Of a DNA stretch of 9,682 nucleotides, positions 1 to 6,196 are shown piece by piece; within the stretch, counting starts at the first letter, position 1, and each line of letters starts with the position of its first letter. Location: the NCBI GenBank assembly GCA_035256745.1, contig DATEXQ010000054.1, positions 1 to 9,682 of the forward strand, written 5' to 3'. Position numbers and translations under genes: made by a program. Origin of the DNA: DATEXQ01 sp035256745 (GTDB taxonomy: Bacteria > Patescibacteriota > Microgenomatia > UBA8517). The notes under the pieces are model-generated. The model was given only the letters and a program-made list of their open reading frames with translations. It had not been told where the DNA came from and did not search any database.

Positions 1-168
1 TTACCGGGAATGACTTTGGCAATTGAAGTAATGTATGCCAAGGGTAGTGGTGATATAAAAATTTCCAATGATGGATGGACAATTTCCACGCGTGATGGTA
101 AAATATCAGCACTTTTCGAAGAAACCGTTGCAGTAACAAAAGACAAAACAAAAATTTTAACTGTATAA
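1..168 (+). CDS. map: Type I methionine aminopeptidase, C-terminal fragment (5' end outside window)
   Basis: This is the last 55 codons of methionine aminopeptidase, the cytosolic metalloenzyme that removes the N-terminal Met from nascent proteins. The reading frame is open from base 1 and ends in TAA. Visible residues fit the C-terminal pita-bread fold: GMTLAIEVM carries the metal-ligand Glu at about residue 9 (families usually have IEPM, here Val replaces Pro), NDGWTISTRDGKISALFEET carries the second metal-ligand Glu in the FEET segment, and the end TKDKTKILT matches the usual VTxxGxEILT finish. In many bacteria map sits just upstream of infA in the spc/alpha operon, and it does so here with a 66-base gap. 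The identification is based on motif recognition of a fragment; the catalytic His and Asp ligands lie outside the window. Confidence 0.92.
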   Translation, partial: LPGMTLAIEVMYAKGSGDIKISNDGWTISTRDGKISALFEETVAVTKDKTKILTV

Positions 169-234
169 AGTTTATGAAATGCCAGGGAGAAATCCTCGCG
201 TTTTTTTGTTGCCAAATTTCAAGATAACGTATAA

Positions 235-450
235 ATGAAAAATCAGTCTTTAACCAATATTGACGGTACAGTAACTGAAGCATTGCCCAATACAATGTTT
301 AGAGTAGAGTTGGTTAATGGCAAAGTAATTCTTGCCAGTTTAAAAGGCAGGATGAGGAGGGGTTATATAAGGATCTTTCCCGGAGATAGGGTCAAAGTTG
401 AAATGACGCCCTATGATTTGGAAAGGGGAAGAATTGTATATAAATATTAA
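235..450 (+). CDS. infA: Translation initiation factor IF-1
   Basis: This is a 71-residue protein of normal IF-1 length. IF-1 is an S1-like OB-fold protein that binds the A site of the 30S subunit during initiation. Family hallmarks are GTVTEALPNTMFRVEL (residues 11-26), the KGRMRRGYIRIFPGDRVKVEMTPYDL stretch, and the C-terminal GRIVYKY. The N-terminus MKNQSLTN is divergent compared with the usual MAKED, but no alternative start exists before the conserved core. No Shine-Dalgarno sequence precedes the ATG; the upstream bases are AT-rich (GATAACGTATAA). It lies between map and rpmJ, the canonical order, with 7 bases to rpmJ, so it is probably co-transcribed with the ribosomal genes downstream. 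Confidence 0.95.
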   Translation: MKNQSLTNIDGTVTEALPNTMFRVELVNGKVILASLKGRMRRGYIRIFPGDRVKVEMTPYDLERGRIVYKY

Positions 451-457
451 TTTAAAT

Positions 458-571
458 ATGAAAGTTCAATCATCCATAAAAAAAAGGTGTAAAAATTGCA
501 AGATAGTAAGAAGAAAAGGAGTTCTTTATATCATTTGTAAAAATCCCAGACATAAACAAAGGCAGGGTTAA
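458..571 (+). CDS. rpmJ: 50S ribosomal protein L36 (bL36), zinc-ribbon form
   Basis: This is a 37-codon gene. The translation begins MKVQSSIKKRCKNCKIVRRK and ends KNPRHKQRQG. It contains the four zinc ligands of the C+ type L36: Cys11, Cys14, Cys27 and His32, spaced as in bacterial L36 (CxxC, then CxNPRHKQRQG). L36 is the smallest large-subunit protein; it binds 23S rRNA near the base of the L7/L12 stalk. The gene sits 7 bases after infA and 6 bases before rpsM, the standard order. There is no Shine-Dalgarno sequence; the start is preceded by ATTAATTTAAAT. Length and all metal ligands are intact. Confidence 0.95.
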   Translation: MKVQSSIKKRCKNCKIVRRKGVLYIICKNPRHKQRQG

Positions 572-577
572 TTTTAT

Positions 578-985
578 ATGGCAAGAATAGCAGGAATAGA
601 TTTACAAGATAATTTAAGAATTGTTTTTGCTCTGACAAAAATAAAGGGTATAGGTTGGTCTTTGTCAAAAAAAATACTTAAAGATTTGAAGATAGACGAA
701 AGCAAAAGAATTTCTGAATTATCAAGTGGTGAATTGACAAAAACCGCTGCAAAAGTTGAGGAATTTACGATAGAAGGAGAGTTAGCAAGAAATGTTAGAT
801 CAAATATCTCTAGATTGCGCGAGATTGGAACTTATAGAGGTATTAGGCATACAAGAGGCTTGCCTACAAGAGGTCAAAGAACCAGAACCAATGCTAGAAT
901 AAAAAGAGGCAAGAGAAAAACAGTTGGAGCATTTAAAAAAGAAATGCTTGCCAGGCAGGGTACGCCTACCAGCGAGGAGAAATAA
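578..985 (+). CDS. rpsM: 30S ribosomal protein S13 (uS13)
   Basis: The product is 135 residues. It starts MARIAGIDLQDN, the universal S13 opening. It continues with the helix-two-turn-helix region (LTKIKGIGWSLSKKIL) and the conserved basic C-terminal segment YRGIRHTRGLPTRGQRTRTNAR, which contacts 16S rRNA in the head of the small subunit and the P-site tRNA. The last 25 residues (GKRKTVGAFKK onwards) are a slightly longer tail than in E. coli (118 residues). S13 forms intersubunit bridges with L5 and L31. The gap to rpmJ is 6 bases and to rpsK 3 bases. Only a weak AGGG lies 10 bases upstream of the ATG, so SD-dependent initiation is doubtful. The end of this gene (GAGGAGA) supplies the SD for rpsK. 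Confidence 0.97.
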   Translation: MARIAGIDLQDNLRIVFALTKIKGIGWSLSKKILKDLKIDESKRISELSSGELTKTAAKVEEFTIEGELARNVRSNISRLREIGTYRGIRHTRGLPTRGQRTRTNARIKRGKRKTVGAFKKEMLARQGTPTSEEK

Positions 986-988
986 ATT

Positions 989-1351
989 ATGGTCAATAAA
1001 AAAATTGAATCTGGAAAACTTTATATTTCAGCGAGTTTTAATAACACTCTAGTCACGCTTACCAATGAAGTGGGAGATTGTTTGGCGTGGGGATCTTCCG
1101 GAGTAAGCGGATTTAAGGGAACCAGGAAAGCAACTCCATTTGCTGCAACTTCTGCCGTGGAAAAAGTTTTAAACGATGCTAAAGAAAAATATGGCCTTGA
1201 AGAAGTCGAAATCTATCTTAAAGGACCAGGTCCAGGAAGAGATGCTGCGTTAAGGGCTGTTAGAAGCGTTGGGGTTAGAATTTCTATGATTGCAGATGTT
1301 ACTCCCTTTCCTCATAACGGACCAAGACCCAAGAAGAAAAGGAGAGCATAA
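989..1351 (+). CDS. rpsK: 30S ribosomal protein S11 (uS11)
   Basis: The product is 120 residues. Family signatures are GKLYISASFNNTLVTLTN, the SSGVSGFKGTRKATPFAA loop, LKGPGPGRDAALRAV and the C-terminal DVTPFPHNGPRPKKKRRA. S11 binds 16S rRNA at the platform, near the E site and the 3' end of 16S rRNA. The C-terminus usually reads HNGCRPPKRRR; here Pro replaces the Cys, consistent with the low cysteine content of the other ribosomal proteins here. The ATG is 3 bases after the rpsM stop. A Shine-Dalgarno-like GAGGAGA at 974-980 lies 8 bases before the ATG, one of only three credible SD sites in the window. It is part of the ribosomal operon. Confidence 0.97.
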   Translation: MVNKKIESGKLYISASFNNTLVTLTNEVGDCLAWGSSGVSGFKGTRKATPFAATSAVEKVLNDAKEKYGLEEVEIYLKGPGPGRDAALRAVRSVGVRISMIADVTPFPHNGPRPKKKRRA

Positions 1352-1367
1352 AAAAGTCTTATAAATT

Positions 1368-1967
1368 ATGGCAAGATATACAGGACCGAAAGACAGATTA
1401 TCCAGAAGAGAAGGAGTGGATTTATTTGGTAAGGGAGCAAGGTTAACCAGATTAAACGTTCCTCCTGGTATTCATGGCGCAAAAAGAATGCGAGCTCCTT
1501 CGCAATACGGAAGACAGTTAAGAGAAAAACAAAAAGCCAAAAGGCTTTATCAAGTTATGGAAAAGCAATTTAAAAATTACGTTTCTAAAGCTTTGAAAAC
1601 TAAGGGTAATACTGCTGAAAAACTTGTTTCTTTACTGGAAAAAAGACTAGATAACGTCGTTTACAGATTGGGTTTTGCACCCACCAGATTTGCAGCAAGA
1701 CAGTATGTTTCCCATAGACATGTATTGCTTAACAACAATAAGGTAAATATCCCATCTTGTCAGGTAAAAAAAGGAGATACTGTCAGTTTAACAACCAAAG
1801 GTATGAATATTCCCAGTGCCAAAAAGATTTTGGAAGATAAAAATGTTAAAATTCCAGAATGGCTCGATAGAAAAGGAGCAGTAGGAATGATAAAAAGAGA
1901 TCCTATTTTAGATGATTTCACTGAACCTTTATCTATGCAAGATATTATTGAATTCTATTCGCGATAA
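1368..1967 (+). CDS. rpsD: 30S ribosomal protein S4 (uS4), cysteine-poor form
   Basis: The product is 199 residues. S4 is a primary 16S rRNA binding protein that nucleates assembly of the 5' domain and lines the mRNA entry channel. Visible marks are MARYTGPKDRLSRREG at the start, PGIHGAKRMRAPSQYGRQLREKQKAK, and the S4 RNA-binding domain from about residue 91 (EKRLDNVVYRLGFAPTRFAARQYVSHRHVLLNN). The C-terminal end is IIEFYSR, the usual S4 finish. The N-terminal zinc-binding cysteines found in many bacterial S4 proteins are absent; the single Cys is within the S4 domain (IPSCQV). The nearest SD-like AGGAGAG is about 21 bases upstream, too far to function normally. The gap to rpsK is 16 bases. 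The rpoA ribosome binding site lies just after its stop. Confidence 0.97.
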   Translation: MARYTGPKDRLSRREGVDLFGKGARLTRLNVPPGIHGAKRMRAPSQYGRQLREKQKAKRLYQVMEKQFKNYVSKALKTKGNTAEKLVSLLEKRLDNVVYRLGFAPTRFAARQYVSHRHVLLNNNKVNIPSCQVKKGDTVSLTTKGMNIPSAKKILEDKNVKIPEWLDRKGAVGMIKRDPILDDFTEPLSMQDIIEFYSR

Positions 1968-1974
1968 ATTTTAA

Positions 1975-1984
1975 AAGGAGGTGA
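1975..1984 (+). promoter_or_regulatory. Perfect Shine-Dalgarno site of rpoA; fixes the start at the ATG of 1990
   Basis: The sequence AAGGAGGTGA is a full 10-base complement to the 3' end of bacterial 16S rRNA. It ends 5 bases before the ATG at 1990. A GTG in the same frame at 1981 lies inside this site, so initiation there would put the start codon within the SD. The ATG at 1990 is therefore the likely start, giving 302 residues. This strong site stands out because most genes in the window have none. Confidence 0.85.
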
Positions 1985-1989
1985 ATTTG

Positions 1990-2898
1990 ATGAATCAACC
2001 AATATTTGAAATAACAGAACAAGACAACAACAAATCATATTCAAAATTTGTAATTTCACCTTTGGAACAAGGTTATGGACATACTCTGGGAAACTCTCTA
2101 AGAAGAGTTCTATTGAAAAGTTTGGGAGGAGCGGCAATAACATCCGTAAGAATTTCTCAAGTAAAACACCAATTTTCTACCCTTAAGGGAATGAAAGAAG
2201 ACGTGGTTGAGTTTTTGCTTAACCTTAAAAAGGTACGTTTTTCTTATGATGGAGAAAAACCTGTTACGGTAAAACTTTCTGCAAAAGGACCGGGTGAAGT
2301 AAAAGCAAAAGATATTCAGGTACCGGCGAATTTAAAGATCGCTAATCCGGAAGCAGTTTTAGCATTTCTTAACAAAGGAGCAAAATTAGATGCTCAAATG
2401 GAAGTAACCGTAGGAGAGGGATATCTTTCAGCTGACGATAGAGAAGAAAAGTCGATTGGATTAATACCTCTTGATGCTATTTTTTCTCCAGTTACAAAAG
2501 TTAATTACAAGATAGAAGAAACTCGTGTGGGAAGGTTTACTAATTACGATAAGCTTATTTTAGAAATATGGACTGACGGAACAATTAAACCCAAAGACGC
2601 ATTGGTTAAATCCGCAGACATTCTTATTTCATATTTTAAACAGATACTTTCCCCAAAGAAAGTAGAGAAACAGGAGGTAAAAATAGTAGATATTTTAGGA
2701 CCCACAGGCAAACTTTCAGTAGAAGAGATAGGTCTTCCTACAAGAGTGGCAAATGCACTGATTAAAGCAGGTTATGAAACAGTAGAAGATTTAGTTAAAG
2801 TTAAAAGGGAAGATTTAGTTAAAGTCAGGAATTTGGGAGAAAAATCCATAAAAATTGTAGCTGCTGCTTTGGCAGATAAAAATATTAACTTTTCCTAA
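1990..2898 (+). CDS. rpoA: DNA-directed RNA polymerase subunit alpha
   Basis: The product is 302 residues from the ATG chosen by the perfect upstream SD. The alpha subunit dimerises to start RNA polymerase assembly and its C-terminal domain contacts promoter UP elements and activators. The N-terminal domain (about 1-225) shows GYGHTLGNSLRRVLLKSLGG (28-47), the dimerisation and beta-contact region, and GYLSADDREEKSIGLIPLDAIFSPV. A linker around 222-238 leads to the C-terminal domain (about 240-300) with two helix-hairpin-helix-like repeats: LPTRVANAL, where Arg252 aligns with the UP-element-binding Arg265 of E. coli, and VRNLGEKS. It lies between rpsD and rplQ as in most bacteria. The gap to rplQ is 2 bases. 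Confidence 0.97.
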   Translation: MNQPIFEITEQDNNKSYSKFVISPLEQGYGHTLGNSLRRVLLKSLGGAAITSVRISQVKHQFSTLKGMKEDVVEFLLNLKKVRFSYDGEKPVTVKLSAKGPGEVKAKDIQVPANLKIANPEAVLAFLNKGAKLDAQMEVTVGEGYLSADDREEKSIGLIPLDAIFSPVTKVNYKIEETRVGRFTNYDKLILEIWTDGTIKPKDALVKSADILISYFKQILSPKKVEKQEVKIVDILGPTGKLSVEEIGLPTRVANALIKAGYETVEDLVKVKREDLVKVRNLGEKSIKIVAAALADKNINFS

Positions 2899-2900
2899 AA

Positions 2901-3347
2901 ATGCGTAAAAGAGTAATCGGAAAAAAATTGTCTAGAGCAAGTTCGACAAGAAGAGCGCTTTTTCGTGCATTGGCAAGAGCGCTAATCATTAATGGCAAGA
3001 TTAATACAACTCTTGCTAAAGCCAAAGTGGCTCAAAAATTCGTTGAAAGATTAGCATCGGATGCCAAGGTTAATAGTGTTAATGCCAGAAGGAAAGTTTT
3101 TGCTCAATTGGCCAATGATAGGGAGACGATGAACTCTCTGTTTAGAATAATGACGGCTACAACCAGAACAAGCGGATTTACAAGAATAGTTCCTTTAACA
3201 AATAGAAAAGGTGATTCAGCAAGAATGGCAAGGTTAGAATTCATAGACTGGGTTCAAGAGAAAAAAGAGGTAAAAAAAGAAGAGAAGAAAAAAGAAACAA
3301 ACACAAAAATAGAATCAAGGGAAAAACCGGCAAAGAAGGAAAAATAA
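2901..3347 (+). CDS. rplQ: 50S ribosomal protein L17 (bL17) with charged C-terminal tail
   Basis: The product is 148 residues. The L17 core covers about residues 1-117: MRKRVIGKKLSRASSTRRALFRAL, INTTLAKAKVAQKFVERL, and SGFTRIVPLTNRKGDSARMARLEFIDW. L17 binds 23S rRNA near the peptide exit tunnel. The last 30 residues are a low-complexity Lys/Glu tail (runs such as KKEVKKEEKKKE) that goes beyond the typical 116-127 residue length; tails of this kind are common in ribosomal proteins and may be disordered. No SD is seen; the ATG follows rpoA by 2 bases, so translation may be coupled to termination on rpoA. truA, often found downstream in other bacteria, is absent here. Confidence 0.96.
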   Translation: MRKRVIGKKLSRASSTRRALFRALARALIINGKINTTLAKAKVAQKFVERLASDAKVNSVNARRKVFAQLANDRETMNSLFRIMTATTRTSGFTRIVPLTNRKGDSARMARLEFIDWVQEKKEVKKEEKKKETNTKIESREKPAKKEK

Positions 3348-3363
3348 ATAAATCAAAATTAAT

Positions 3364-3786
3364 ATGAAAACATATCAACCAAAAGCAAAAGAAATAAAAA
3401 GAGAATGGCACTTATTTGATGCAGATGGTGAAGTATTAGGGAGACTTGCCACAAAAATTGCTATTTTATTAACGGGAAAAAATAAGACAGTTTACTCAAC
3501 CCATATGGATATGGGGGATTTTGTTGTAGTGATTAATGCCGAAAAGGTTGAATTAACGGGTAAAAAGAAATTACAAAAAACTTATAAAAGTCATTCGGGT
3601 TATCCGGGAGGATTTAAGGAAGTTGCCTTTCTTAAAATGCTAAAGGAAAATCCCAAGAAAATTATTGAAAAGGCTGTTTCCGGGATGTTACCCGATAATC
3701 GTTTAAAAGATAAAAGACTTTTAAGGTTAAAAGTTTATAAAGGGGAAGAGAATCCTTATAAAGACAAGTTTAAACTAGAAAATTAA
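3364..3786 (+). CDS. rplM: 50S ribosomal protein L13 (uL13)
   Basis: The product is 140 residues, a usual L13 length. Motifs: WHLFDADGEVLGRLATKIAILLTGK at 15-39, THMDMGDFVVVINAEKVELTGKKKLQKTYKSHSGYPGG, and EKAVSGMLPDNRLKDKRLLRLKVYKGEENPY. L13 is an early-assembling 23S rRNA protein near the helix 39/41 region. It is 16 bases after rplQ and followed at 1 base by rpsI, the universal L13-S9 pair. The loop after GMLP is divergent (DNRLKD versus the common KGPLGR). No SD precedes the ATG; the upstream sequence is AATAAATCAAAATTAAT. Confidence 0.97.
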   Translation: MKTYQPKAKEIKREWHLFDADGEVLGRLATKIAILLTGKNKTVYSTHMDMGDFVVVINAEKVELTGKKKLQKTYKSHSGYPGGFKEVAFLKMLKENPKKIIEKAVSGMLPDNRLKDKRLLRLKVYKGEENPYKDKFKLEN

Positions 3787-3787
3787 A

Positions 3788-4198
3788 ATGCCAAAAACCA
3801 AAAGGAAAAACTTTACATATGCAAGGGGAAGAAGGAAGGAAGCGTCAGCCAGAGTAAGGTTGATGAAAGGAAAGGGAGAAATGTTGGTTAACGATAAACC
3901 TTTTGAAAAATATTTTCCCGGAATAACAGGAAAACTTTTATTGGAAAGATTATTCAAAGCAATTGACGCAAAGGATAAATTTTACGCAACCATAAAAGTA
4001 AAAGGAGGAGGCAAGGTGGGACAGCTCGATGCAGTAATTCATGCATTAGCGAAAACTTTTGTAGCATTGGATAAAGAAAAATATAAACTTCCGCTCAAAA
4101 AAATTGGTGTTCTAACCAGAGATGCAAGAGAAAAAGAAAGAAGAAAAGTCGGAACAGGCGGAAAAGCAAGAAGAAAGAAACAATCTCCTAAGCGTTAA
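3788..4198 (+). CDS. rpsI: 30S ribosomal protein S9 (uS9)
   Basis: The product is 136 residues. S9 shows GRRKEASARVRLMKGKGEMLVNDKPFEKYFP, the GGGKVGQLDAVIHALAKTFVAL segment and the conserved basic tail KKIGVLTRDAREKERRKVGTGGKARRKKQSPKR. The C-terminal Lys-Arg of S9 touches the P-site tRNA anticodon loop; here the end is PKR rather than SKR. The first residues MPKTKRKNFTYARG give a slightly extended basic N-terminus. It is 1 base after rplM and the last gene of the ribosomal cluster. No simple hairpin plus T-tract lies directly after it; the next feature is the convergent tRNA-Pro, whose antisense fold could slow polymerase. Confidence 0.97.
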   Translation: MPKTKRKNFTYARGRRKEASARVRLMKGKGEMLVNDKPFEKYFPGITGKLLLERLFKAIDAKDKFYATIKVKGGGKVGQLDAVIHALAKTFVALDKEKYKLPLKKIGVLTRDAREKERRKVGTGGKARRKKQSPKR

Positions 4199-4204
4199 AG
4201 TTAG

Positions 4205-4275
4205 TCGGGGAAGGCAGAATTGAACTGCCGCCGCACGGCCCCCAGCCGCGCATTCTACCATTAAACTATTCCCCG
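4205..4275 (-). tRNA. tRNA-Pro (anticodon GGG), no encoded CCA
   Basis: Read on the minus strand, the acceptor stem is CGGGGAA / UUCCCCG (7 perfect pairs), with C1-G72 and discriminator A73, both typical of bacterial tRNA-Pro. The D stem GUUU/GAAU pairs with G-U wobbles and the D loop is AAUGGUA. The anticodon stem CGCGG/CCGUG closes a CU-GGG-GG loop, so the anticodon is GGG and it reads CCC/CCU. The variable region is 4 bases (CGGC). The T arm is GGCAG-UUCAAUU-CUGCC. The three bases after A73 are CUA, so CCA must be added by the nucleotidyltransferase. Total length is 71 bases. It is convergent with rpsI and divergent from recA. Confidence 0.95.
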
Positions 4276-4293
4276 TTTCCTGATTTAACTTCT

Positions 4294-4306
4294 TGTATTT
4301 TATAGG
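4294..4306. promoter_or_regulatory. AT-rich box that could serve as -10 for both recA (+) and tRNA-Pro (-)
   Basis: Only 36 bases separate the 5' end of tRNA-Pro from the recA ATG. The box TGTATTTTATAGG lies in the middle. On the plus strand TATTTT (4296-4301) ends 10 bases before the recA ATG. On the minus strand TATAAA (4304-4299) is placed about 24 bases before the first tRNA base. No good -35 is seen for either direction. The call is tentative. No LexA-type SOS box of the known Gram-positive or E. coli consensus was seen here. Confidence 0.3.
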
Positions 4307-4311
4307 ACAAT

Positions 4312-5409
4312 ATGATAAAAGGAAAGCGTAAAATGCCTAAAAAGAAAAAAGAAATTCAAAAACCAGAACCTCAAGAATCCTCTTCTCAAAAACTGCAGGC
4401 AATAAAAATTGCAATGGAACAGATAGAAAAACAGTATGGAAGAGGATCCATCATGCGCTTAGGTCAAAAAACCGACGAACAATTAAAAGTTGCGATAATT
4501 CCAACCGGTTCAATTGCCGTTGATTTGGCTTTGGGAGTGGGGGGCTTACCCAGAGGAAGAATAACTGAGATTTATGGGCCGGAAGCATCAGGAAAAACCA
4601 CCCTAGCCTTATCAGTTATAGCAGAGGCGCAGCGTCACGGAGGACAAGCAGCCTTTATAGATGCGGAGCATGCAGTTGACCCTGCAAGGGCAGAAGTTTT
4701 GGGAGTTAATTTGGACGATTTGCTGATGAGTCAACCCGATACCGGCGAGCAAGCTTTAGAAATAACAGAAACACTTATAAGATCAGGTGCATTGGATGTA
4801 ATAGTAATTGATTCCGTTGCCGCCCTTGTCCCCAGAGCTGAGCTGGAAGGGGAAATGGGTGATGCAGTAATGGGTTTGCAGGCAAGACTGATGTCTCAAG
4901 CATTAAGAAAGTTAACAGGAGCAATTTCAAAATCAAAGACTGTTCTTATCTTTACCAATCAGATGCGACAAAAAATAGGGATTATGTTTGGTAATCCGGA
5001 AACAACCTCTGGTGGGCTTGCTCTAAAGTTCTATGCTTCAGTTAGAATCGATTTAAGAAGAATTGAGGTATTAAAAGACGGCGAAAAAGTAATAGGATCA
5101 AGACATCGAGCAAGAATCGTAAAAAATAAAGTAGCACCTCCTTTAAGAGTAGCCGAGTTTGATATTATGGAAGTTGAGGGAATTTCAAAATCCGGAGGAC
5201 TACTCGACGTTGCAATAGATTTGGGATTGATTGCCAAAAGCGGTTCGTTTTTTAACTTTAACGGCAAACCAATCGCGCAAGGAAGAGAAGGAGCCAAGGC
5301 CTATATCAAAGACAATCATAAATTTTCCGAAGAATTGGAGAAAAAAATAAGAGAAACAATTGCTTCAGGTAAAAAGATTCCAAAGGAAATTGGAGAAGAG
5401 AAGGATTAA
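4312..5409 (+). CDS. recA: Recombinase RecA
   Basis: The product is 365 residues from the first ATG after an in-frame stop at 4303. RecA is the ATP-dependent strand-exchange protein of homologous recombination and SOS signalling. Walker A is GPEASGKT (89-96), the catalytic Glu is in FIDAEHA (Glu119), Walker B is VIVIDSVAAL (163-172) and the L1 loop follows with ELEGEMGDAVMGLQAR. L2 is in FGNPETTSGG after FTNQMRQKIG. L1 differs from the common GDSHxGLQAR by Ala-Val in place of Ser-His. A second start, ATG at 4333 (MPKKKKE), has a weak AAAAGGA upstream, while ATG 4312 has AGGA only 4 bases away; both extend a lysine-rich leader before the conserved core (KLQAIKIAMEQIEKQYGRG). recX follows. Confidence 0.97.
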   Translation: MIKGKRKMPKKKKEIQKPEPQESSSQKLQAIKIAMEQIEKQYGRGSIMRLGQKTDEQLKVAIIPTGSIAVDLALGVGGLPRGRITEIYGPEASGKTTLALSVIAEAQRHGGQAAFIDAEHAVDPARAEVLGVNLDDLLMSQPDTGEQALEITETLIRSGALDVIVIDSVAALVPRAELEGEMGDAVMGLQARLMSQALRKLTGAISKSKTVLIFTNQMRQKIGIMFGNPETTSGGLALKFYASVRIDLRRIEVLKDGEKVIGSRHRARIVKNKVAPPLRVAEFDIMEVEGISKSGGLLDVAIDLGLIAKSGSFFNFNGKPIAQGREGAKAYIKDNHKFSEELEKKIRETIASGKKIPKEIGEEKD

Positions 5410-5414
5410 CTTCT

Positions 5415-5441
5415 TAACTTTAAAAAAGTTTTTTAAAGTTA
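5415..5441. repeat. 27-base perfect inverted repeat in the recA-recX gap
   Basis: Two 13-base arms, TAACTTTAAAAAA and TTTTTTAAAGTTA, flank a single G at 5428. As RNA it would form an A-U rich hairpin of about 11-12 pairs with a small loop around the central AGT, after allowance for minimum loop size. It has no separate downstream T-tract of normal length, but TATATTTTTAATAT follows. It fills most of the 46-base gap between the recA stop and recX ATG. It may be a weak terminator that limits recX to read-through, as is known for recA-recX in E. coli, or a protein-binding palindrome. Function is inferred. Confidence 0.7.
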
Positions 5442-5455
5442 TATATTTTTAATAT

Positions 5456-6058
5456 ATGTCCGTGATAACTTCTATTAAGCCTCAAAAGAATAATAAAAGA
5501 GTAAATATTTACCTTGACGGAAAATTTGGGTTCGGGATAGATCTAGAGAATTTTGTAAAACTCGGATTAAAGGTTGAACAAAGTTTGGAGGATGAAGAAA
5601 TAAAAAAAATAATAAAAAAGGCAGAATTTCAGAAAACATACGATTATTTATTAAAATTTGCAATGCTTCGTCCCCGATCCGAAAAAGAAATCAAAGATTG
5701 GTTTAGAAGAAAAAAGACTCCCGAAAGTTTACATCAAGACCTTTTCAGTAAACTAAAGGGGTTGGATTTGATCGATGATGAAAAGTTCGCCATGTGGTGG
5801 GTGGAACAAAGACTAGAATTTAGGAATAAATCCAAAAGGGATTTGGAATATGAATTGAGAATGAAGGGAATAAAGAAAGAAATTATTGATGATGTCTTAT
5901 CTAAGATAAAGATTAACGAAGAAGAAATAGCTAGAGATTTATTGGGGAAAAAGTTATATAGATGGAAAGCATTAACGGATTTGGAAAAGAAAAGAAAAAT
6001 GGGTGAATTTTTAGCACGGAAAGGATTTGGGTGGGATATTATAAAAAAAGTAACTTAA
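5456..6058 (+). CDS. recX: Regulatory protein RecX
   Basis: The product is 200 residues, rich in charged helices. RecX proteins bind RecA filaments in the helical groove and inhibit recombinase activity. The N-terminus (MSVITSIKPQKNNKRVNIYLDGKFGFGID) is the beta-strand extension seen in longer RecX proteins, such as those of Gram-positive bacteria. The three-helix repeats follow: YLLKFAMLRPRSEKEIKDWFRRK, LDLIDDEKFAMWWVEQRLEFRNKSKRDLEYELRMKGI, and the last, LTDLEKKRKMGEFLARKGFGWDIIKKV. The LRPRSExE and FxxxWVExR patterns are family hallmarks. There are no catalytic residues to find. It lies 46 bases after recA, across a perfect palindrome. No SD is seen; the start is in TTTTTAATATATG. Confidence 0.92.
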   Translation: MSVITSIKPQKNNKRVNIYLDGKFGFGIDLENFVKLGLKVEQSLEDEEIKKIIKKAEFQKTYDYLLKFAMLRPRSEKEIKDWFRRKKTPESLHQDLFSKLKGLDLIDDEKFAMWWVEQRLEFRNKSKRDLEYELRMKGIKKEIIDDVLSKIKINEEEIARDLLGKKLYRWKALTDLEKKRKMGEFLARKGFGWDIIKKVT

Positions 6059-6059
6059 G

Positions 6060-6089
6060 TTGGCGATTTTTAACAAAATATTGTAAAAT
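6060..6089 (+). promoter_or_regulatory. Candidate sigma70-type promoter upstream of rny
   Basis: TTGGCG at 6060-6065 and TAAAAT at 6084-6089 are separated by 18 bases. The -10 matches 5 of 6 consensus bases, the -35 four of six. A start near 6096 would give a leader of about 100 bases before the rny ATG. It begins just 1 base after the recX stop codon. It is weaker than the promoters at 7446 and 7911, so confidence is low. Confidence 0.35.
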
Positions 6090-6116
6090 TGCATTTGTTG
6101 TCAAAACATTTATGTT

Positions 6117-6165
6117 AAGAAGAACTTACAATTTTGTTTCTTCTTTCAAACCCTTAATTTAAGGG
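6117..6165 (+). promoter_or_regulatory. Two inverted repeats in the rny leader
   Basis: First hairpin: AAGAAGAA at 6117-6124 pairs with TTCTTCTT at 6138-6145 around a 13-base loop. Second: CCCTTAA at 6151-6157 and TTAAGGG at 6159-6165 form a perfect 15-base palindrome centred on T6158; as RNA it would be a 5-pair stem with a five-base loop. A T5 run (6173-6177) follows the second by about 7 bases, so it is a poor intrinsic terminator. A 16-codon frame starting at ATG 6112 and stopping at 6160-6162 runs through both structures. These may regulate rny or mark the end of recX transcription; function is not shown. Confidence 0.45.
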
Positions 6166-6196
6166 CCGTAGATTTTTGGCTCCAAATTTATTTATT

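Noticed and set aside
185..208. Possible terminator between map and infA (AGGGA-GAAA-TCCT plus T7).
   Set aside because: The stem is only about four pairs with a bulged or mismatched base; the T-run alone is not enough, and map-infA are usually co-transcribed.
206..237. Promoter-like TTGTTG/TTGCCA with TATAAA just before infA.
   Set aside because: The TATAAA overlaps the infA ATG, so transcription would begin inside the gene; spacing to the -35 candidates is also unusual.
349..360. Strong SD-like purine run (GATGAGGAGGGG) inside infA.
   Set aside because: No start codon follows at suitable distance; it encodes conserved IF-1 residues RMRRG.
1981..1989. GTG at 1981 as the rpoA start.
   Set aside because: It lies inside the perfect SD AAGGAGGTGA; the ATG at 1990 has ideal spacing.
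6176..6196. TTG 6176 as the rny start.
   Set aside because: No SD, and the following ATG at 6197 is the first conventional start; either way no membrane segment is added.
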